Positions 50,104 through 59,871 of a DNA stretch of 64,000 nucleotides are shown here, one piece after another. The notes under the pieces were generated by a model, which was given only the letters and a program-made list of their open reading frames with translations, did no database searches and was not told where the DNA came from. The position numbers and the translations under genes were made by a program. Source of the DNA: Rhizobium leguminosarum bv. viciae USDA 2370. GTDB lineage: Bacteria; Pseudomonadota; Alphaproteobacteria; Rhizobiales; Rhizobiaceae. Positions within the stretch are counted from its first letter, which is position 1, and every line of letters starts with the position of its first letter. Where the stretch lies: assembly GCF_002008365.1 (NCBI RefSeq), contig NZ_MRDL01000032.1, positions 123,862 to 187,861 of the forward strand, given 5' to 3'.

Positions 50104-52550
50104 TTCGACCGACCCAACCTTTTGAGCATGCTCGAGGTGGTGATCCCGATCAGCAGCACAAAGACGACCAGCAGGAAGGCATAGGAGAGGATATTCGTCG
50201 ACAGCCAGTTGGCGGCGATCAGGCGGTAATTGGCGATCGACCACGGGGTGGACGGCACGAAATCAAAGCGGGTGACGGGCACCGTCTCGATCTTGCCAGT
50301 TTTGCTCGAATAGGTGGTGATGTGGCCTGATATCTGCGGCCAGTTCAACTGCTCGGTCAGGACCTCGAGCCCCGCGCGCAAATCCTTCGCCGACGGCGCC
50401 GTCACCACCGTCCATGAGCCCGCTCCCGCGGGGCTGGAGCCCTGGGCAACCATAAGCGTGGCGGCGTTGGGCGGGGTAAAGATCTCCTCGGCGCCGGGAA
50501 CGAATTGCAGCGAACTGCGGGAGATATCGAAATTGCGCGACAGCCAATCGCGGAAAGCCGTGATCCGGCTGCGCAGGACACCGCCGCTGACTTTGGAGTT
50601 CCACTCTTCGAAGGCCGTACCGGTGTCGACGACGCCCGCCTGCGTTTCGACGACGGGGCGCCACGAGGCCTGGCTCGCCGTAGAGATATTGGTCTGCGTC
50701 AGCGCGGTTGCCGGCATCTGCGAGATGGAACCGATGAAGATGGCGTCGCGATCGCCGATCATGTTCGGCGAGGCGACGGTTTCGACGGCGATCGGATGGC
50801 CGGCCGTAATCGCCATCTGGCCGAGCAACGTGGCGGCGGCCGAAAGTGTGTCGGCATCGACGCGGTCGATGAAGAGCGGCGTCGGCTCCGTGGCCCGACC
50901 ATAGGGATAGGCGGTGCCGGCCATTGCCGCCAGATTCGGACGCTGGCCGACGCGGGCGAAATCCGGAATCTCCAGCTCTGATGTATCGAACAGGGCAAAG
51001 CGCGGGGTGGCGCCGGCGGTCGCGCCCGGCGCGCAGGCGGCATCGTCCTTGGTCATCAGGATCGCCTCGATCGCCACCGAATTGAGACCTGGCTTGAAGT
51101 GCCGCATCGTCACGCGGATCGGCAGATGGCGGAGAATACCGCCAGTGGTCGTGGTGATCGGCACGGTGGAGGCGATGTTGTCGTTGACGTAGATATCGAT
51201 GTGGCTGCCGGGCAGCACGTTGTCGGTATAGGCGGCGTCGAGCAGCACCTTCGCCTCGCCATAGGCATTGGCATAAAAATCCGCCGGCACGGCAATATTG
51301 AAGCTCGTACGCAACCGCCGGCCGGAGAATTCGGTGGTCTTCACACCGAGCTGAGACAGGGCGATATTCGTATCGGAAAAGACCAGCGGCGCGTTCGGCG
51401 CGCTCCAGCGCTCGGTGGTCAGCACGTCGCGGCGAACATCCGAGGACCGGTCTGTCGGCGAGACGATGGTATCGATCGCCGAGGAGACCGCCTGCCAGGA
51501 GGGGCCGCTGATCAGAAGTAGCGGCGAGCCGCTGCGCGGGTCGGTGACGAAAGCGGCGAGTGCCGCACTTTCGGCGCCGGGCGGCAGGCCAGGAAAGAGC
51601 GGCCGCAGTTCCGCCGCGGTGCCGACGAGCACACTGAGCTTGCCAGGGCCGGCGGCCGGAAGCGAAGCGGTGCTGAAGGCAAAGATCTGGTTCGGCATGC
51701 TGCTCAGCACCGACAGGCCCTGCGCCAGCCGCAGCAGCGGCTTGGTGGTTCCCGGCTGCTCCAACGCGGGGACAACGATGTCGAACTCCGTCTTGCCCGC
51801 ACCGTCAACGCCGATGGCGCGGATTGCGTCGGCGCTCGCCAGCTGGGAAACGTCCATGCCGGCAAAGCTCAGATAGGTCCCGGCCGGATCGATATTCGAC
51901 CACAGTTCATAAGTGGATTGAATGCTGCAATCGGTTCGGTGGCGCTGGCCGGCTTCGAAGGTGACGAGATTGGCGCCCGGCTGCAGCAGACCAGTTGGAA
52001 CCTCGAAGGTGACGGTCGAAGGGCCATCCGGTGAGCCGACGCGCTGCTGGCCGATCGGGCGATTGTTGAGATAGACGGTCAGCGCCGAGGCCTCAGGCGC
52101 GACGACGATCGAATTCTGGTAGGCGAAAGTGAAGCTTGCCTTGGCCGCCGCCTGCTCCGGTGTCAGATAAATAGACCATGACCGGCGATCGTATTCACCG
52201 CCGAGGCCGAGTTTCGAAAAGGGCACGACAAAGCGACGGACATCGCCGGCACGCGGCGGCGCAGCGCTGTTTGCCGCCGCTGCTGGCTGGAGCGCGGGCG
52301 GCTGCGACTGCGGTGACTGGACGGCGATCGGCGGAGGAACGGGAGCAGGATTAGGAGCAGCCGGGGTTGCAGGTGCGGGTAAGACGGAAACCGGAGGCGC
52401 GGTGGCTGCGGACGGCGTGGGCGGCGTCAACCTCGGGGTAACGGACGCACCGGGCGGCCGTTCGCCGGACATGTCGAAGGGTGCCGTCTGCGCCTGGGCG
52501 AAGGCGGAAGCATTCAGCAGGAGAAGCGAGGCGGCGACGATCCTTCTCAT
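50100..52550 (-). CDS. bcsB: Cellulose synthase regulatory subunit BcsB
   Basis: 816 residues. A signal peptide (RRIVAASLLLLNASAFAQAQ) and a Pro/Ala-rich linker (to about 85) are followed by alternating carbohydrate-binding and flavodoxin-like domains, recognisable in FVVPFSKLGLGGEYDRRSWS, AFVTDPRSGSPLLLISGPSW and FNIAVPADFYANAYGEAKVL. A C-terminal membrane helix (LSTNILSYAFLLVVFVLLIG) docks on BcsA. It guides the glucan across the periplasm. It overlaps the full-length bcsA frame by four bases (ATGA), a coupling that the amber codon in bcsA would disturb. Confidence 0.93.
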   Translation of the reverse strand: MRRIVAASLLLLNASAFAQAQTAPFDMSGERPPGASVTPRLTPPTPSAATAPPVSVLPAPATPAAPNPAPVPPPIAVQSPQSQPPALQPAAAANSAAPPRAGDVRRFVVPFSKLGLGGEYDRRSWSIYLTPEQAAAKASFTFAYQNSIVVAPEASALTVYLNNRPIGQQRVGSPDGPSTVTFEVPTGLLQPGANLVTFEAGQRHRTDCSIQSTYELWSNIDPAGTYLSFAGMDVSQLASADAIRAIGVDGAGKTEFDIVVPALEQPGTTKPLLRLAQGLSVLSSMPNQIFAFSTASLPAAGPGKLSVLVGTAAELRPLFPGLPPGAESAALAAFVTDPRSGSPLLLISGPSWQAVSSAIDTIVSPTDRSSDVRRDVLTTERWSAPNAPLVFSDTNIALSQLGVKTTEFSGRRLRTSFNIAVPADFYANAYGEAKVLLDAAYTDNVLPGSHIDIYVNDNIASTVPITTTTGGILRHLPIRVTMRHFKPGLNSVAIEAILMTKDDAACAPGATAGATPRFALFDTSELEIPDFARVGQRPNLAAMAGTAYPYGRATEPTPLFIDRVDADTLSAAATLLGQMAITAGHPIAVETVASPNMIGDRDAIFIGSISQMPATALTQTNISTASQASWRPVVETQAGVVDTGTAFEEWNSKVSGGVLRSRITAFRDWLSRNFDISRSSLQFVPGAEEIFTPPNAATLMVAQGSSPAGAGSWTVVTAPSAKDLRAGLEVLTEQLNWPQISGHITTYSSKTGKIETVPVTRFDFVPSTPWSIANYRLIAANWLSTNILSYAFLLVVFVLLIGITTSSMLKRLGRSK

Positions 52551-54739
52551 CCGGCGTTGACCTTTGCCGCCTGCTGCTGGGCTTCTCGCTCCGGCCGCAT
52601 GCTGCGGAAGAAGTAAACGAGGCCGCGGCTCGTCTGGTAGAACGACATGCCGAGAAACCAGATGGTGCCGCGGATCAGGCCCGGATTGCGGCGGCGCGAG
52701 GCCTGGAACTGGGTCCACTGATCGGAATTGGCAAACATCAGATCGGCGATCAGGCGATGGTCGAGCGCGCTTTTCGGCACATACTAGCAACCGACATTGC
52801 TGATGTCGCCCGACGGCTCGATGTTGCGGACGATGAGCGGCAGGGTTTCCAGATCCGCGCCGCTATAGGGACGGAAGCGGATTTCGCCGACGGCGCCGAC
52901 AAGCATCTCGTCGAGATGCTTGTTGAAGATGTGCAGCCTTGCGCCGTGGACGGAAACATCCTCGATCGAGGCCGTATACCACTTGCCGTTGGCGCCGAAT
53001 TCGCAGCGCCGGTTGACGCGGACGCGACGGGACGAGGCGCGCTCGCCGCGCTCCGACACGACACCAAGTGCGCAGCCGGCCATGATCAGATTGATGAGAT
53101 TCCATCCGCCGACGACGAGCGTGACGTCGGCCTTATAGGGCTCGGCGTAGATCTTGTAGATGGTGATGATGAGCGCGACGATCTGCACCGCAAAGATGAC
53201 GAAGAACGGGCGGCTGATCTCCGACAGACGGCTGACGGCGATCGATTCGTCTTTGGCGGTGACCTTGAAGGTCGGCTTCCTCGGATTGAGCATGACGGAG
53301 ACCACAGCCGGCAGCAGATGCACGGTCTGGACATATTCGTAGAGCTCGGAAATCCAGGGCCAGCGAAACGACCCGTAGAGGTAGTTCTGCATCATCAGAT
53401 TCACGAGCATATAGGCGAGCGTATAGGCAAGGAACTCGCCGCCGGAGGCGGTGAAGATCTCCAGATCGAAGAACAGGTAGAAGAGCGGCGCAAACAGGAA
53501 GATCGTGCGCGGGAACGGGAAGAGCCAGAAAAGCGTGGAGGACATGTAGCAGAAGCGCTGCGGGATCGTCAGGCCGCGCTTCAGCAGCGGGAAGCGGAAA
53601 CGCAGGATCTGCATCATGCCCTGCGCCCAGCGGCTGCGCTGACCGATGAAGCTTGCAAAGGTGGCCGGCTGCAGGCCGGCGATCAGCGGCTTGTCGACAT
53701 AGATGCTGTTCCAGCCGCTGCCATGGAGCGCCAGCGCCGTCTCGCAATCCTCCGTGATGCTGATGCCGCTGAAGCCGTTCTGGGATTCGAGCGCCCTGCG
53801 GCTCAGAACCGCGGCCGAGCCGCAGAAGAAGGCGGCGTTCCACTTATCGAGGCCGCGCTGGATGATGCCGTAGAACATCTCGTTCTCGCTCGGCATCTTG
53901 TCAAAGGTGCGCAGGTTGCGCTCCAGCGGGTCGGGATTGATGAAGAAGTGCGGGGTCTGGACAAGGAAAAGCTTCGGATCGTCCTCGAAGTAGCCGACGG
54001 TCTCGAGCAGGAAATCGCGGGCCGGCGCGTGGTCGGCATCGAAGACGGCAATGAGTTCGCCGGTCGAAAGTTTCATGGCGTTGTTGAGATTGCCGGCCTT
54101 GGCATGCTCGTTGCGGTCGCGCGTGAGGTAGCTGACGTCGAGATCGTCGCAGAGCTGCTTCAGCTCGATATGGCGGGCAGCAGCAGCCTGGGCTTCGAGC
54201 AGCTTGCCGGAGTTGCGCTTCTGCAAGGTGCCGCCGTCGTCGAGCAGCCAGACATGCAACTTGTCGGCCGGATAATCCATGGCCTTGGCGGCGGCCAGCG
54301 TATTTCCCAGCAGGCCGGCATCCTCGTTGTAGGATGGCACGAAGACGTCGACATGAGGGAAACGCTCATTCTTGGCGGCACGCGAGGGGCGCGACGGCAG
54401 CGGCGTCGCGACGATGAAGAGGCTGAGCGCCAGCATCGCAACGCTATACATTTCGGCAAGATAGAGCAGCAGGCCGGGAATGAAATTCTCAGGCTGGTTC
54501 AGAGGCGGCAGCGTATTGGTGGTGCGCCAGTAAACATAGCGCAGCACGATCGATGTGCCGAAGGCGAGCGCCACCAGGCGCCACGTCCCCTCGCCCTTCA
54601 GCACCTTGATCAGCGCCATCACAGTCACGACCGTGATGCTGGTGATGAGCTGGGTCTGCAGGTTGACCGGCAACGTGATCAGCACGATCATGCAGAGCGA
54701 AACCACGGCCCATATGATGACACTGCGGGCTTTGCGCAT
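52547..54739 (-). pseudogene. bcsA: Cellulose synthase catalytic subunit BcsA, interrupted by an amber codon
   Basis: The frame from ATG 54739 to the stop at 52547 would encode 730 residues, the normal size for rhizobial BcsA/CelA, but codon 652 (52784-52786) is TAG. Everything else looks functional: LLDDGG, FDADHAP, TEDCETAL and QRSRWAQGMM (family 2 D, DxD, TED, QxxRW), membrane helices on both sides, and a PilZ domain with RRVRVNRR and DVSVHG for c-di-GMP. The lost tail (YVPKSALDHRLIADLMFANS to KVNAG) includes a final amphipathic segment (WFLGMSFYQTSRGLVYFF). A 651-residue product keeps the active site and PilZ domain. It may be partly active, or read through, so bcsA may not be fully dead. 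Confidence 0.85.
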
Positions 54740-54799
54740 TGACGTTCCTTCGAAATTGCTCAACCGGGGCACCAACTGGCGCCCGCGGGCATGCATGCT

Positions 54800-55780
54800 C
54801 TATCTCCGGCAGGCGGCCGTCATGGCCGCGTCGCCTATGCAGTCCGGCGAAGGCACGGTGACGCCGATCGCCCTTACCGATTGTTCGATTGGCGCGGCGG
54901 CCGCATCCGGTCTTGCGCTCGTCTGCGGCGCCTCGCCCGGCAACGGCACGCGCGGGCCGATGGGTGCAGGCAACGATGCGACGCCTTGAGCCGGTTGCGA
55001 GCTCGAGGCGCTGCGAACGGCAGCTGCCCGCGGCCGGCTGACTGTGGCCGGCGCCGGCTCGTAGCCGATCGGCATCGAGCTGGCGCGATAACCGCCCTCG
55101 TCGCGATAGATCGGCTCGCCGGTGCGTCCGAGCGCACCGTCGGCGGGCGGCGGATTGCCGTAAGGGTTCCAGACCGCGCCGTCGAAGGTGCCTGATATGG
55201 TGTAGCCATAGACGATGCCGAGCAGCTGGCGCTCGCTCGCCCTCGCATCGCAAAGGCGCAGGCGCAGCTGGATCATGCCGAAATTGCGCGCCTGGGTATT
55301 GGCAGCAGTGCTCGAGCGGATCTGCTGCCAGGCATAGACGCAGGTGTCGCCTGCCCGGCTGCGGCCGGAGGCGTAGCCGAAGGGGCCGTAGGCGTTCTGC
55401 AGGAAGGTCGCCGACGTCGCCATCGGCACGCCAGGGGCCGAACGGGCCACCTCGCGGGCAATGCCGCTCTCGTTGATCATGCTGAAGCCCGCATTGCCGG
55501 TGCCGGGATTAGCCCCGGAAGCGCCGAAGAACTGGACCTTCAGGAAATTCTGACCAGGCACGGCGGATGACGTAAACAGAGAGATCGTCTGCTCGACGCC
55601 GTTTCCACGTTTGCGCTCGACAACACTGACGATCGACGGACCGCCCGACGGCGGCAGGACCAGCGCTTTTTCCGGCGCCACGGTCTCCGGCCCGGAAGGC
55701 TGGCGCACGCCGCCCGTCGATGTGCAGCCGGCCACCATGCCCGCTACGGCCACCAGCGATATCGTCTTCCGCAAGCGCAT
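54800..55780 (-). CDS. bcsN: Cellulose biosynthesis lipoprotein BcsN
   Basis: 326 residues with a lipoprotein signal (ISLVAVAGMVAGC, Cys 19). The central domain (VQFFGASGANPGTGNAGFSM, RAGDTCVYAWQQIRSSTAAN, NFGMIQLRLRLCDARASERQ) matches BcsN, which precedes bcsA in rhizobial and Agrobacterium cellulose operons. The C-terminal 100 residues are low-complexity (Pro, Ala, Ser). Role in cellulose synthesis is known genetically but not biochemically. It is the first gene of the bcsNABZ-TPR operon, 60 bp before bcsA. Confidence 0.88.
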   Translation of the reverse strand: MRLRKTISLVAVAGMVAGCTSTGGVRQPSGPETVAPEKALVLPPSGGPSIVSVVERKRGNGVEQTISLFTSSAVPGQNFLKVQFFGASGANPGTGNAGFSMINESGIAREVARSAPGVPMATSATFLQNAYGPFGYASGRSRAGDTCVYAWQQIRSSTAANTQARNFGMIQLRLRLCDARASERQLLGIVYGYTISGTFDGAVWNPYGNPPPADGALGRTGEPIYRDEGGYRASSMPIGYEPAPATVSRPRAAAVRSASSSQPAQGVASLPAPIGPRVPLPGEAPQTSARPDAAAAPIEQSVRAIGVTVPSPDCIGDAAMTAACRR

Positions 55781-56107
55781 GTCTCGAGCCGCCGCAATCG
55801 CCTTTTCAGATATCCATTCGCAAACCGAAACGCGACGGACCTTCGAATCAACGACCACCCGGCCGTTCATCTGACATAAATCGCCAACATGGTTAATGAA
55901 GAGTAAAAGAGCCGGCCGCTGATGTCACCGGACGAACTCTCACTGAACGTTATTCGGACAACTCAACCGTATGATGCAGAAATTAATTTAGTAAAAACTT
56001 AATTTCTTTGATTGCGCCTGTCTTCCGCTGGGCGAAAAGCCCGTGGGGAACTATGCCGCATGGCCGGCGTTGCCTTGATGTCTGGGGTAGGAAAAGGAGA
56101 ACATCCC
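55781..56107. other. Divergent control region of bcsN and the DUF1236 gene
   Basis: 327 bases without a gene. The most visible element is the AT-rich inverted repeat GAAATTAA / TTAATTTC at 55979-55986 and 55999-56006, about 105 bp before the DUF1236 start. Weak AT-rich promoter-like stretches lie on both sides. Confidence 0.4.
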
Positions 56108-56422
56108 ATGCGCAAGACCATGCTGGCTGCGGCCGCCATACTGACCATCAGCTCCGCCGCCTTCGCGCAGAGCACCGTCATCGTCACAGATCCCGCACCG
56201 ACCGGCTCCGTCGTATTGCCCGGCGAAGTGCGCACCTATGTGATGGAGCAAAACACGCCGTCCGTCGTCTATGACGGCGATATCGTGGTTGGCACGACGC
56301 TACCCGATACCGTCGAAGTGCACACCGTGCCTGACATGGACGGTTACGGCTATACCGTCGTCAATGAGCGGCGCGTTATCGTCGAGCCGAAGACCCACCG
56401 CATCATCCAGGTGCTGGAATAA
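56108..56422 (+). CDS. DUF1236 secreted protein
   Basis: 104 residues. A signal peptide (MLAAAAILTISSAAFAQ) precedes a DUF1236 domain: EVRTYVMEQNTPSVVYDGDI, VVGTTLPDTVEVHTVPDMDG and YGYTVVNERRVIVEPKTHRI ending IQVLE. Periplasmic, function unknown; the family is abundant in rhizobia. AAAGGAGA eight bases upstream fixes the start at 56108 rather than the longer frame. Confidence 0.88.
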   Translation: MRKTMLAAAAILTISSAAFAQSTVIVTDPAPTGSVVLPGEVRTYVMEQNTPSVVYDGDIVVGTTLPDTVEVHTVPDMDGYGYTVVNERRVIVEPKTHRIIQVLE

Positions 56423-56461
56423 CACGATCGGGAATTGTGGACGTGCGGCCGTATTCCGGCT

Positions 56462-58108
56462 TCACGTCCGCTCGTCTCCCACCCTCGCCGGTACATTCAA
56501 AAGTTCGCGGATCTTATGAGCCAGCTGCTCCAGGCTGAAGGGCTTGGCGAGCAGGGAAACGCCATGATCGAGCACACCATTGTGGACGATGGCATTGCGG
56601 GTGTAACCCGTGGTGTAAAGGATCCGGATCGTCGGCCATTTTTCCTGGACGACATCGGCAAGCTGGCGTCCGCTCATCTGCGGCATGACGATATCGGTGA
56701 AGATCAAATCGACCGCCGGATTTTCTTCGAGCAACAGAAGCGCCTCTATGCCGCTTGCCGCCTGCAATACGGTGTACCCGAGTTCATGCAGGCTTTCGGC
56801 CGTCATGGTGCGGACGTGCTCATCGTCTTCCACCACCAGGATCGTATCATTGACGCTGCCCTGAGGAATCGGCTGGGTGCCGGCGGCGCCCGACCGGGCG
56901 TCCGTCGCGCCGACATGGCGGGGAAGATAGATCTTCACCGTCGTGCCCCTGTCGATCTCTGAATAGATCTTGATGTGGCCGCCGCTCTGCTTGATGTAGC
57001 CGTAAACCTGGCTGAGGCCGAGGCCGGTGCCTTTGCCGGGTCCCTTGGTCGTATAGAAGGGGTCGAAGGCGCGCTCGATCACTTCCGGCGACATGCCGGT
57101 GCCGGTGTCGGTCATGCTGACCATTACATATTGGCCCGCCTCGACCTCCGAATGCATGCGCGAATATCGCTCGTCGAGTTCGGTATTGGCGGTCTCGATC
57201 GTCAGATTTCCGCCGCCCGACATAGCGTCGCGAGCGTTGACGGCAAGGTTCAGGATGGCATTCTCGAGCTGGCTCAAATCGGCAAAGCTCGGCCACAGAC
57301 CGCCGGCAAGTACGGTCTCGATCCGGATCTGCTCACCGAGCGTGCGCCGCAATAGCTCAGACATGCCGCCGACCAGCTTGTTAAGGTCGATCACCTCAGG
57401 GGCGAGCGGCTGCTGGCGCGAGAAAGCGAGAAGACGCGCGGTCAGTACCGCCGCCCTCTGCGCGCCGTCTTTGGCATTCTGGATGGAGTAAAGCAGGCGG
57501 GGATCCTCGCTGCCGCTCAGGCGCCGCTGGGCGAGGTCGAGGTTGCCGATGATGATCGCCAACATGTTGTTGAAGTCATGAGCGACGCCGCCGGTCAGCT
57601 GACCAATCGTCTCCATCTTCTGCAACTGGCGGACCTGCGCCTGAGCGGCGGCATTCTCTTCCATCTCGTGCCTGAGCTCCGCAGTGCGCTGGACGACTGT
57701 CTCTTCGAGGCGCGTGTTGAAGCTGTTGAGCTCACTGCGAAGGCGGCTCTGCCGCTCATGTGCGATAATGATCATCTCCATCAAGCCGACGATGATCGCG
57801 GCATTGACGAGATAAGTGGAAAGACCGACCCATTGCCCGGCGCTGACCGGCCAGAAGATGTTGTGCGGCTCGACGAAAAACTGCTGGACGATGAAAGCGG
57901 CAAGCAAGGCCGCAACCAGACCCGGCCCCGCCCCGCCTATGAAACTCGCCAGCAATATCGCCGGAAGGAAGCTGAGGAAGGGAAAGCCGGAGAGAGTGTC
58001 GCTGGCGGCAAGCCTCAGAAGAAAGGTCAGGCAAACGAAGGCAACGGCCAGCGGATAGGTAAAACCCGGCCTGTGACGCAGCCAATCCGTGGCACTCAGC
58101 AAATCCAT
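56462..58108 (-). CDS. Membrane hybrid histidine kinase
   Basis: 548 residues. A DUF4118-like set of membrane helices (about 18-118) and a coiled coil precede a histidine kinase core: H-box GGVAHDFNNMLA (His 177), N-box NLAVNARDAM (Asn 291), G1 MTDTGTGMS, F-box FDPFYTTK and G2 GKGTGLGLS. A C-terminal receiver domain has ILVVEDDEHVRT and LIFTDIVMPQMSG (phosphoacceptor Asp 472). The signal is unknown. No partner gene with an output domain adjoins it; a lone receiver protein is encoded divergently 273 bp away and may take the phosphate. Confidence 0.9.
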   Translation of the reverse strand: MDLLSATDWLRHRPGFTYPLAVAFVCLTFLLRLAASDTLSGFPFLSFLPAILLASFIGGAGPGLVAALLAAFIVQQFFVEPHNIFWPVSAGQWVGLSTYLVNAAIIVGLMEMIIIAHERQSRLRSELNSFNTRLEETVVQRTAELRHEMEENAAAQAQVRQLQKMETIGQLTGGVAHDFNNMLAIIIGNLDLAQRRLSGSEDPRLLYSIQNAKDGAQRAAVLTARLLAFSRQQPLAPEVIDLNKLVGGMSELLRRTLGEQIRIETVLAGGLWPSFADLSQLENAILNLAVNARDAMSGGGNLTIETANTELDERYSRMHSEVEAGQYVMVSMTDTGTGMSPEVIERAFDPFYTTKGPGKGTGLGLSQVYGYIKQSGGHIKIYSEIDRGTTVKIYLPRHVGATDARSGAAGTQPIPQGSVNDTILVVEDDEHVRTMTAESLHELGYTVLQAASGIEALLLLEENPAVDLIFTDIVMPQMSGRQLADVVQEKWPTIRILYTTGYTRNAIVHNGVLDHGVSLLAKPFSLEQLAHKIRELLNVPARVGDERT

Positions 58109-58121
58109 TCGACACCCCTTC

Positions 58122-58230
58122 TTACAGCGCCGCCATGTCTTTTCAGACGCGCATAGGACGCTGTAACACTTTGGATTACTGCATAATTTTATCCATAGAT
58201 CGATTCCGATTTAAGGAATTATGCAGTCGC
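58122..58230 (+). repeat. Rhizobial intergenic palindromic repeat (RIME-like)
   Basis: TCTTTTCAGACGCGCATAGG followed by ACGCTGTAACACTTTGGATT, then CTGCATAATT (58179-58188) and AATTATGCAG (58217-58226). The spacer contains ATCGATTCCGATTTAAGG. I know very similar intergenic mosaic repeats from Rhizobium and Sinorhizobium genomes; a truncated relative occurs at 46592. It fills most of the gap between the kinase and the response regulator. Confidence 0.6.
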
Positions 58231-58381
58231 CGTTGCGGAGACGGCATCCCAGCTTTTGCACATCAAATTTCACCGGGCAATATGCTGTTTCTTGCAGTGC
58301 CGGGCACGACGTCTTGACGAGCGGTGCAAGCGGTCCACATAAATCTCCATGCCCGGCGAGGGGAAATGGGTGGACGGGATC

Positions 58382-58729
58382 ATGAAAGACATATTCATCG
58401 TCGAAGACGACGCGCTGATTGCCATGCTGCTCGAGGACATGCTTGCCGATCTGGGTTACCGGGTCTGCGCCAGCGCGCCCGATCTGGAGCGGGCGCTGGC
58501 AACCGCCAGGGATACGGAGTTCGACGCTGCAATCCTCGACGTCTCGCTTGCCGGGCAGAGTTCGCTGCCGGTCGCAAAGCTGCTCGACGAACGCGGCAAA
58601 CCCTATCTCTACGCGACGGGATATGGCACTGCACCTGATGGCAGCAGCCCAAGCACGTTGCCCGTGCTGCAAAAACCCTTCCAGCTCAGCGAACTCGAAC
58701 AGGCGATGAAGCGGCTTACCGAAGCCTGA
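58382..58729 (+). CDS. Single-domain response regulator
   Basis: 115 residues consisting only of a receiver domain: IFIVEDDALIAMLLEDMLAD, phosphoacceptor Asp 53 in AAILDVSLAG, Thr in YATGYG and Lys in LQKPFQLSELE. There is no output domain, so it acts by protein contact or as a phosphate sink, perhaps for the divergent hybrid kinase. The start at 58382 matches the family. It is convergent with the MerR-type gene (8 bp). Confidence 0.88.
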   Translation: MKDIFIVEDDALIAMLLEDMLADLGYRVCASAPDLERALATARDTEFDAAILDVSLAGQSSLPVAKLLDERGKPYLYATGYGTAPDGSSPSTLPVLQKPFQLSELEQAMKRLTEA

Positions 58730-58737
58730 GCTCCTGT

Positions 58738-59277
58738 TCAGCGCACCTGATCGAGCAGACGCTTGCATTCCAGGAGGTCGTAGAGCGCCTCCTGCAGCAG
58801 CGCCCTGTCTTCCTTGCCGACGCTCGACTTGCCGATCGAGACTTCCTGCTCGTCCTCTCCAGCGACGAAATTGAAGAACCGGCGGGTGATCGGCGGCTTG
58901 GCGCGGCCGACAATCTGGTCTTCGTCGGCCATGCCGACGCGCGGTTCCCCGCCAGCCGTATCCTGCACGCCCGACGCAAGCGCCTCGACGCTGGCGAGGT
59001 CGCCGTGGCCGACTGATATGACGAACTTGTTGCCGTTGGTCTTCAGAAGCTTCTGCACACCCTTGATCGTATAGCCATGATCATAGAGCAAATGCCGGAT
59101 GCCCTTGAGGAGATCCACATCTTCCGGCCGGTAGTAGCGACGGCCGCCGCCGCGCTTCATCGGCTTTATCTGGGGAAAACGCGTCTCCCAGAAGCGCAGC
59201 ACATGCTGCGGCAGATCAAGATCGTCTGCGACTTCGCTGATGGTGCGAAAGGCATCGGGGCTCTTGTCCAACGTCAT
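58738..59277 (-). CDS. MerR-type helix-turn-helix regulator
   Basis: 179 residues. DNA-binding part [20 protein letters not shown] then [20 protein letters not shown] and [20 protein letters not shown], a MerR winged helix ending in IKGVQKLLK. The rest is a variable acidic region and a helical end ([20 protein letters not shown]). This type lies beside ihfA in many alphaproteobacteria, consistent with the fabH-plsX/ihfA neighbourhood here. No metal-binding cysteines. An upstream start at 59328 is possible but unlike the family. Confidence 0.87.
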   Translation of the reverse strand: MTLDKSPDAFRTISEVADDLDLPQHVLRFWETRFPQIKPMKRGGGRRYYRPEDVDLLKGIRHLLYDHGYTIKGVQKLLKTNGNKFVISVGHGDLASVEALASGVQDTAGGEPRVGMADEDQIVGRAKPPITRRFFNFVAGEDEQEVSIGKSSVGKEDRALLQEALYDLLECKRLLDQVR

Positions 59278-59427
59278 ACTGCTACGCGACCTCGCGGCTC
59301 GATCCAACGGCGACTCATCATATTTCAACGGTTTGGCGCCGACAATTCAAGTCATGTCTCGACGTTGCGCACAAGGATGGACAGTGCGAGAGAGAAAAAA
59401 ACGCCGTTCCGAAACGAGATGCCGATA

Positions 59428-59766
59428 TCAGGGAGCCGGATTCAGCGGCTTCAGCTTGATCTTGCGAGCGACATGCGCCTTGAGGATGCGCGTCTTCAGC
59501 ACGTTCGACGCCTTGAAGGTCATGACCCGGCGGGGGGAAATCGGAACCTCCTCGCCGGTCTTCGGATTGCGGCCGATTCGCTCGTTCTTGTCGCGCACCT
59601 GGAAGGTGGCAAAGGAGGAAAGCTTGACGGTTTCACCACGCACAATGGCGTTGCAGATCTCGTCGATGACGGTTTCGACCAGTTCGGCAGATTCGGTCCG
59701 GGACAGCCCAACCTTTCGGAAAACGGATTCCGCCAGGTCTGCTCGCGTCACTGTTTTTCCGGTCAT
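59428..59766 (-). CDS. ihfA: Integration host factor subunit alpha
   Basis: 112 residues. HU/IHF fold: [60 protein letters not shown] and the DNA-clasping arm [20 protein letters not shown] with the tip proline. The C-terminal 20 residues are an extension usual in rhizobia. It forms the IHF heterodimer that bends DNA. Start chosen at the family [20 protein letters not shown] lies upstream. Confidence 0.95.
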   Translation of the reverse strand: MTGKTVTRADLAESVFRKVGLSRTESAELVETVIDEICNAIVRGETVKLSSFATFQVRDKNERIGRNPKTGEEVPISPRRVMTFKASNVLKTRILKAHVARKIKLKPLNPAP

Positions 59767-59871
59767 GGTTTCCCCGCCCATACAAAATATTTTGTGAAAT
59801 CGCACGAAGAGTATTTGTCTTGCGCCTTACGGTCAAGCTCTTGTTCGCCGCCAGTTTTTTAGGATTCGTGC

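Noticed and set aside
52481..54742. Open frame of 753 codons on the plus strand
   Set aside because: Exact antisense of bcsA; composition (Arg/Asp/Glu/Gly/His rich, no motifs) is typical of GC-rich antisense frames.
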